Below are positions 4,959-7,243 of a stretch of 7,243 nt of DNA, in pieces (position 1 is the first letter of the stretch; every line of letters begins with the position of its first letter). Source of the stretch: JAJPXC01 sp964517875. GTDB lineage: Bacteria > Bacteroidota > Bacteroidia > Bacteroidales > Muribaculaceae. Where the stretch lies: contig CAZFEU010000068.1 in assembly GCA_964517875.1 (NCBI GenBank), forward strand, positions 1 through 7,243, written 5' to 3'. The notes beneath the pieces were generated by a model. The model was not told the DNA's origin. It saw nothing but the letters and a program-made list of their open reading frames with translations, and did not search any database. Both the position numbers and the translations under genes were made by a program.

Positions 4959-5798
4959 TTATTGTAGATTGTTTTGCGTTGTGCGCTTGTCGATGTGACG
5001 TTGGTTTATAATCAGTTTTTGTAGAAAACGTAATTGGTCTGCAAAGTAAATACTTTTTTCCGGATTATTCAAACTTATGGCGCGTAATATTTCAAAAGCA
5101 CGGTCGTAACGGTGCTGCTGTATGTATGCGCGTGCCAGCCCCTCGGTGAGCGATGCATCGACGGGCAGGTCGGCCGGGGCCTGCGTCTTGTGGCGTGGTT
5201 TGGCTTCGCCGGTCGGTGCGGCTTCGTGCGCAACTGCTTGGGTGTCGGACGGTTGTGGTGTTGGCTCTTGCGCTTCTGGGTGCTTCGGGGCGGTAGCTGG
5301 TGGAGGAGTGTTTTTGAGGATGAAAGCGTTGATGCGGTCGTCCTGGCTCCCGGGGGTAGCTTCGCCCGGGGTGGGGATGTCGGATGCTTCCTGCCGCTCG
5401 AGGGTCTGTGCGTAGTCGGGTGTTGGATTGAATATGAGTCGCTCGAGCAGGGCGTCTTCTTCGGGCGACTGATGGCCATAGGTGGCGATGAAGCGGTCAA
5501 TGGCCTCGTCGGTATTGGCCGTTGGAGCCGGGGTGGCCGAGGGGTATATGCCCGCCATGCTGGCGGCTTCGGGTGATATCTGCTCCAGCAGTGCCTGCGG
5601 GTCGGGAGTGTTGAGCCTGAGCCTAAAGCCTATGGCCTGTAGGCGCTCGAGTGGTATGTGCGATGTGTCACGGCTCATGAGCATAATGGCCGGAGCGGTG
5701 TAGTAGGGGTAAGCCTCGGCCATAGCATCGACCCAGTCGGGGTCAACGGGCTCTTGCGGATGGTTTTCGTAATAGTGGAGACGGTCAATGAGTTCCAT
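4959..5798 (-). CDS. TPR-like protein conserved between lptE and secG in Bacteroidales
   Basis: The product is 279 residues and has no signal peptide, so it is probably cytoplasmic. The N-terminal part (1-80) is helical, with MELIDRLHYYENHP and DPDWVDAMAEAYPYYTAPAIMLM, which reads like helical repeat pairs. A Pro/Ala/Glu-rich low-complexity middle follows. It holds two short similar motifs, EAIDRFIATYG (98-108) and DRINAFILKN (154-163), each in a flexible setting, which look like repeated docking or binding segments. The C-terminal part (about 213-265) has a TPR-like helix pair, LTEGLARAYIQQHRYDRAFEILRAISLNNPEKS, with typical TPR residue placement. The exact role is unknown. Its place between LptE (5 bases upstream) and SecG (6 bases downstream) suggests an envelope-related adaptor. 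The start at 5798 is the first ATG after the lptE stop. Confidence 0.8.
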   Translation of the reverse strand: MELIDRLHYYENHPQEPVDPDWVDAMAEAYPYYTAPAIMLMSRDTSHIPLERLQAIGFRLRLNTPDPQALLEQISPEAASMAGIYPSATPAPTANTDEAIDRFIATYGHQSPEEDALLERLIFNPTPDYAQTLERQEASDIPTPGEATPGSQDDRINAFILKNTPPPATAPKHPEAQEPTPQPSDTQAVAHEAAPTGEAKPRHKTQAPADLPVDASLTEGLARAYIQQHRYDRAFEILRAISLNNPEKSIYFADQLRFLQKLIINQRHIDKRTTQNNLQ

Positions 5799-5803
5799 AG
5801 GGT

Positions 5804-6337
5804 TTACCAGTTGCCAAGGGTGGCGTTGAAAATTAGGTCGACAAGGTCTTTGGATATCTCCTCGCAGAGCTGATCCTGCACGTCGGTAAGCATTTCGGAG
5901 GAGTCGAAGTCGCGGTAAGCCGAAAATGATTGGTCTACATCTTTCCCCTCCTGGCGGGTGTCGGTGTATTTTACTCGCACGGTGATTGACAGTCGGGTTT
6001 TCGAGGCGTAGCCGTCCTCGGCCACGGCTTGTGGCGAGAGGTTGTAGCCGGTAATTTCTCCCTCGAGTTGAAGGTCGCTCGAGCCGTCGACCACTTGCAG
6101 GCGTGTGTTGCGAGTGATGTAGTCGAGAAGCTGATTCTCAAATGTCTGCTGGAGCGGTGGGTACACCAGCGCCGCGCGTATCGGGAATTCTGCCACATTA
6201 ATGGTGTGGTATATGTTGTAGTCGAGTGCGGCGCCATTGAATTTGTAGCTTATGCGGCAGCTCGACAGGCACACTGGTAGCAGCATCAGCAGTATGAGTG
6301 CGCGCGTCCATCGGTGTACAGCGTGGTGTAGGGTCAT
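5804..6337 (-). CDS. lptE: LPS-assembly lipoprotein LptE
   Basis: LptE is the outer-membrane lipoprotein that plugs the LptD barrel and is needed to insert LPS into the outer leaflet. The product is 177 residues. The N-terminus MTLHHAVHRWTRALILLMLLP is followed by VCLSSC, a lipobox with Cys27 as the lipidated residue. The mature start RISYKFNGAALDYNIYHTINVAEFPI is the typical Bacteroidetes LptE pattern (YxFxG, then a strand with a tyrosine). LQQTFENQLLDYITRNTRLQVV (about 61-82), LQLEGEITGYNLSPQAV and the TRLSITVRVKYTD strand match the family's alpha-beta sandwich. The basic stretch before the hydrophobic core makes the signal rather long, but no better start was seen. It begins 12 bases after the sigma-54 activator stop and ends 5 bases before the TPR-like gene. 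Confidence 0.9.
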   Translation of the reverse strand: MTLHHAVHRWTRALILLMLLPVCLSSCRISYKFNGAALDYNIYHTINVAEFPIRAALVYPPLQQTFENQLLDYITRNTRLQVVDGSSDLQLEGEITGYNLSPQAVAEDGYASKTRLSITVRVKYTDTRQEGKDVDQSFSAYRDFDSSEMLTDVQDQLCEEISKDLVDLIFNATLGNW

Positions 6338-6349
6338 CGTTGAGGGTGA

Positions 6350-7243
6350 TTATTCGAGTCCGTATTCTTTGATTTTGCGGTATAGTGTTCGCTCGGATAT
6401 GTTGAGCTCGCGTGCGGTGAGTTTGCGTCGGCCGCCGTTGCGCTCCAGGGAGCGGCGTATGGTTTCGCGTTCGGTGTCCTCAAGGGTCATTGACGCGGGG
6501 GCCTCGTGCGGTGTGGTGCCGTCGGGGGTGATGATGGCCGATGCCGTAGGAATGTAGGGTACTATCGAGCGCACCTCAGTGACGGGTTGGTGGGCGGTTT
6601 CGTCGGTATGGGGTGCGAGGGCCTGGGGGCCATCAAGCCGGCGGCGCAGCGTGTCGATTTCGCGTTGAAGTCGGAATATCATATTGAACAGCAGCTCGCG
6701 CTCTGATTCATATGAGTGGACGTTGATTGAGCCGTGGTCGCCGTGGTGGTGCAGCACCGCGGGAGAGTAGACGGTGGCATCGGCGGGTATGTATTGCCTT
6801 ACGACGCTTTCATCGACCTGGTGGCCGGCTTCAAATAGCGAAATCTGATCAACCACATTTTTGAGCTGACGTACATTCCCAGGCCAGCGGTAGGTGGTGA
6901 GCAGATGTCGTGCCGATTCGTCGAAGGTGATGGCCGGTGTGCGGTAGCGCTCGGCGAAGTCGGCGCTGAATTTGCGGGCCAGCAGCAGCACGTCGTTGCC
7001 GCGGTCGCGCAGCGGGGGGATATTGATTACCACTGTTGACAGACGGTAATACAGATCTTCGCGAAACCGCCCCTGCTCCACGGCTTTCACCAGGTCGACA
7101 TTGGTGGCGGCTACCACGCGGATATTGGTGCGTTGCACTGTCGATGAGCCTACCTTGATGAATTCGCCGCTTTCGAGCACGCGCAGCAGGCGTGCCTGGG
7201 TGGTGAGGGGTAGCTCGGCCACTTCGTCGAGGAATATGGTGCC
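6350..7243 (-). CDS. Sigma-54-dependent transcriptional activator (NtrC family), C-terminal part
   Basis: This AAA+ activator uses ATP hydrolysis to open promoter complexes of sigma-54 RNA polymerase. The coding frame is open to the right edge, so the N-terminus, Walker A and GAFTGA loop lie outside. The first visible residues, GTIFLDEVAELPLTTQARLL, are Walker B and the following helix. Next come NIRVVAATNVDL (sensor I), FREDLYYRLSTVVINIPPLRDR (arginine-finger region) and YRWPGNVRQLKNVVDQ (sensor II, about 6896-6849). A linker of about 110 residues contains a likely coiled coil (YESERELLFNMIFRLQREID, near 6709-6650). The C-terminal Fis-type helix-turn-helix is ERNGGRRKLTARELNISERT plus LYRKIKEYGLE (6353-6445). 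Only the first visible codons precede an apparent Met/Val start at 7222, which is internal and not the real start. This gene leads into lptE, a common Bacteroidetes order. Confidence 0.93.
   Translation of the reverse strand, partial: GTIFLDEVAELPLTTQARLLRVLESGEFIKVGSSTVQRTNIRVVAATNVDLVKAVEQGRFREDLYYRLSTVVINIPPLRDRGNDVLLLARKFSADFAERYRTPAITFDESARHLLTTYRWPGNVRQLKNVVDQISLFEAGHQVDESVVRQYIPADATVYSPAVLHHHGDHGSINVHSYESERELLFNMIFRLQREIDTLRRRLDGPQALAPHTDETAHQPVTEVRSIVPYIPTASAIITPDGTTPHEAPASMTLEDTERETIRRSLERNGGRRKLTARELNISERTLYRKIKEYGLE

Noticed and set aside
5112..5576. Long plus-strand frames opposite the TPR-like gene, and the minus-strand 5075-5500 frame
   Set aside because: They are shadow frames in GC-rich DNA. 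The 279-residue minus-strand gene fits tightly between lptE and secG and has a TPR-like end.
1..7243. CRISPR arrays, tRNA or rRNA genes, insertion sequences and transposases
   Set aside because: No regularly spaced repeats, no tRNA-like or rRNA-like stretch, and no transposase or terminal inverted repeats flanking the AT-rich island were seen.

Overview
The window looks like a Bacteroidales chromosome, probably a GC-richer member such as Muribaculaceae. The evidence is a sigma-54 activator - lptE - TPR-like protein - secG run, a cvpA - sufB pair, promoter motifs of the Bacteroidetes TTTG / TAnnTTTG type and a lack of clear Shine-Dalgarno sequences. The family assignment is inference from gene order and composition.

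Layout. (1) Positions 1-2165, minus strand: a promoter (2134-2165) reads leftward into a small secreted protein with a C-terminal domain like a type IX secretion sorting domain, then a DJ-1/PfpI-family protein, a CvpA-family membrane protein and the start of sufB, which runs off the left edge. Gaps of 15-43 bases suggest one transcript. (2) Positions 2166-2660 hold no convincing gene. They contain a GC-rich, hairpin-dense stretch (2213-2433), then an AT-rich leader with a plus-strand promoter candidate. (3) Positions about 2627-4342, plus strand: an AT-rich island of three unrecognised envelope genes, namely a three-helix membrane protein, a lipoprotein and another exported protein. The last two look like distant paralogues. 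The first gene has a 10-base tandem duplication at its 5' end that shifts its natural ATG out of frame. At the right edge (4288-4431) an overlapping frame with host-like codons may be the remnant of an older gene. (4) Positions 4499-7243, minus strand: a compact operon read leftward. It runs from a sigma-54 activator (its beginning lies beyond the right edge) through lptE, a TPR-like protein and secG to a hairpin terminator at 4499-4527.

How it fits together. The right operon groups envelope biogenesis (LptE for LPS export, SecG for protein export) with a sigma-54 regulator. The left operon groups Fe-S cluster assembly (SufB) with a DJ-1-type stress protein and CvpA. The AT-rich island sits between the terminator of one operon and the promoter of the other, an insertion point that would disturb neither. 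The least explained parts are the island, its frameshifting duplication and the hairpin-rich spacer.
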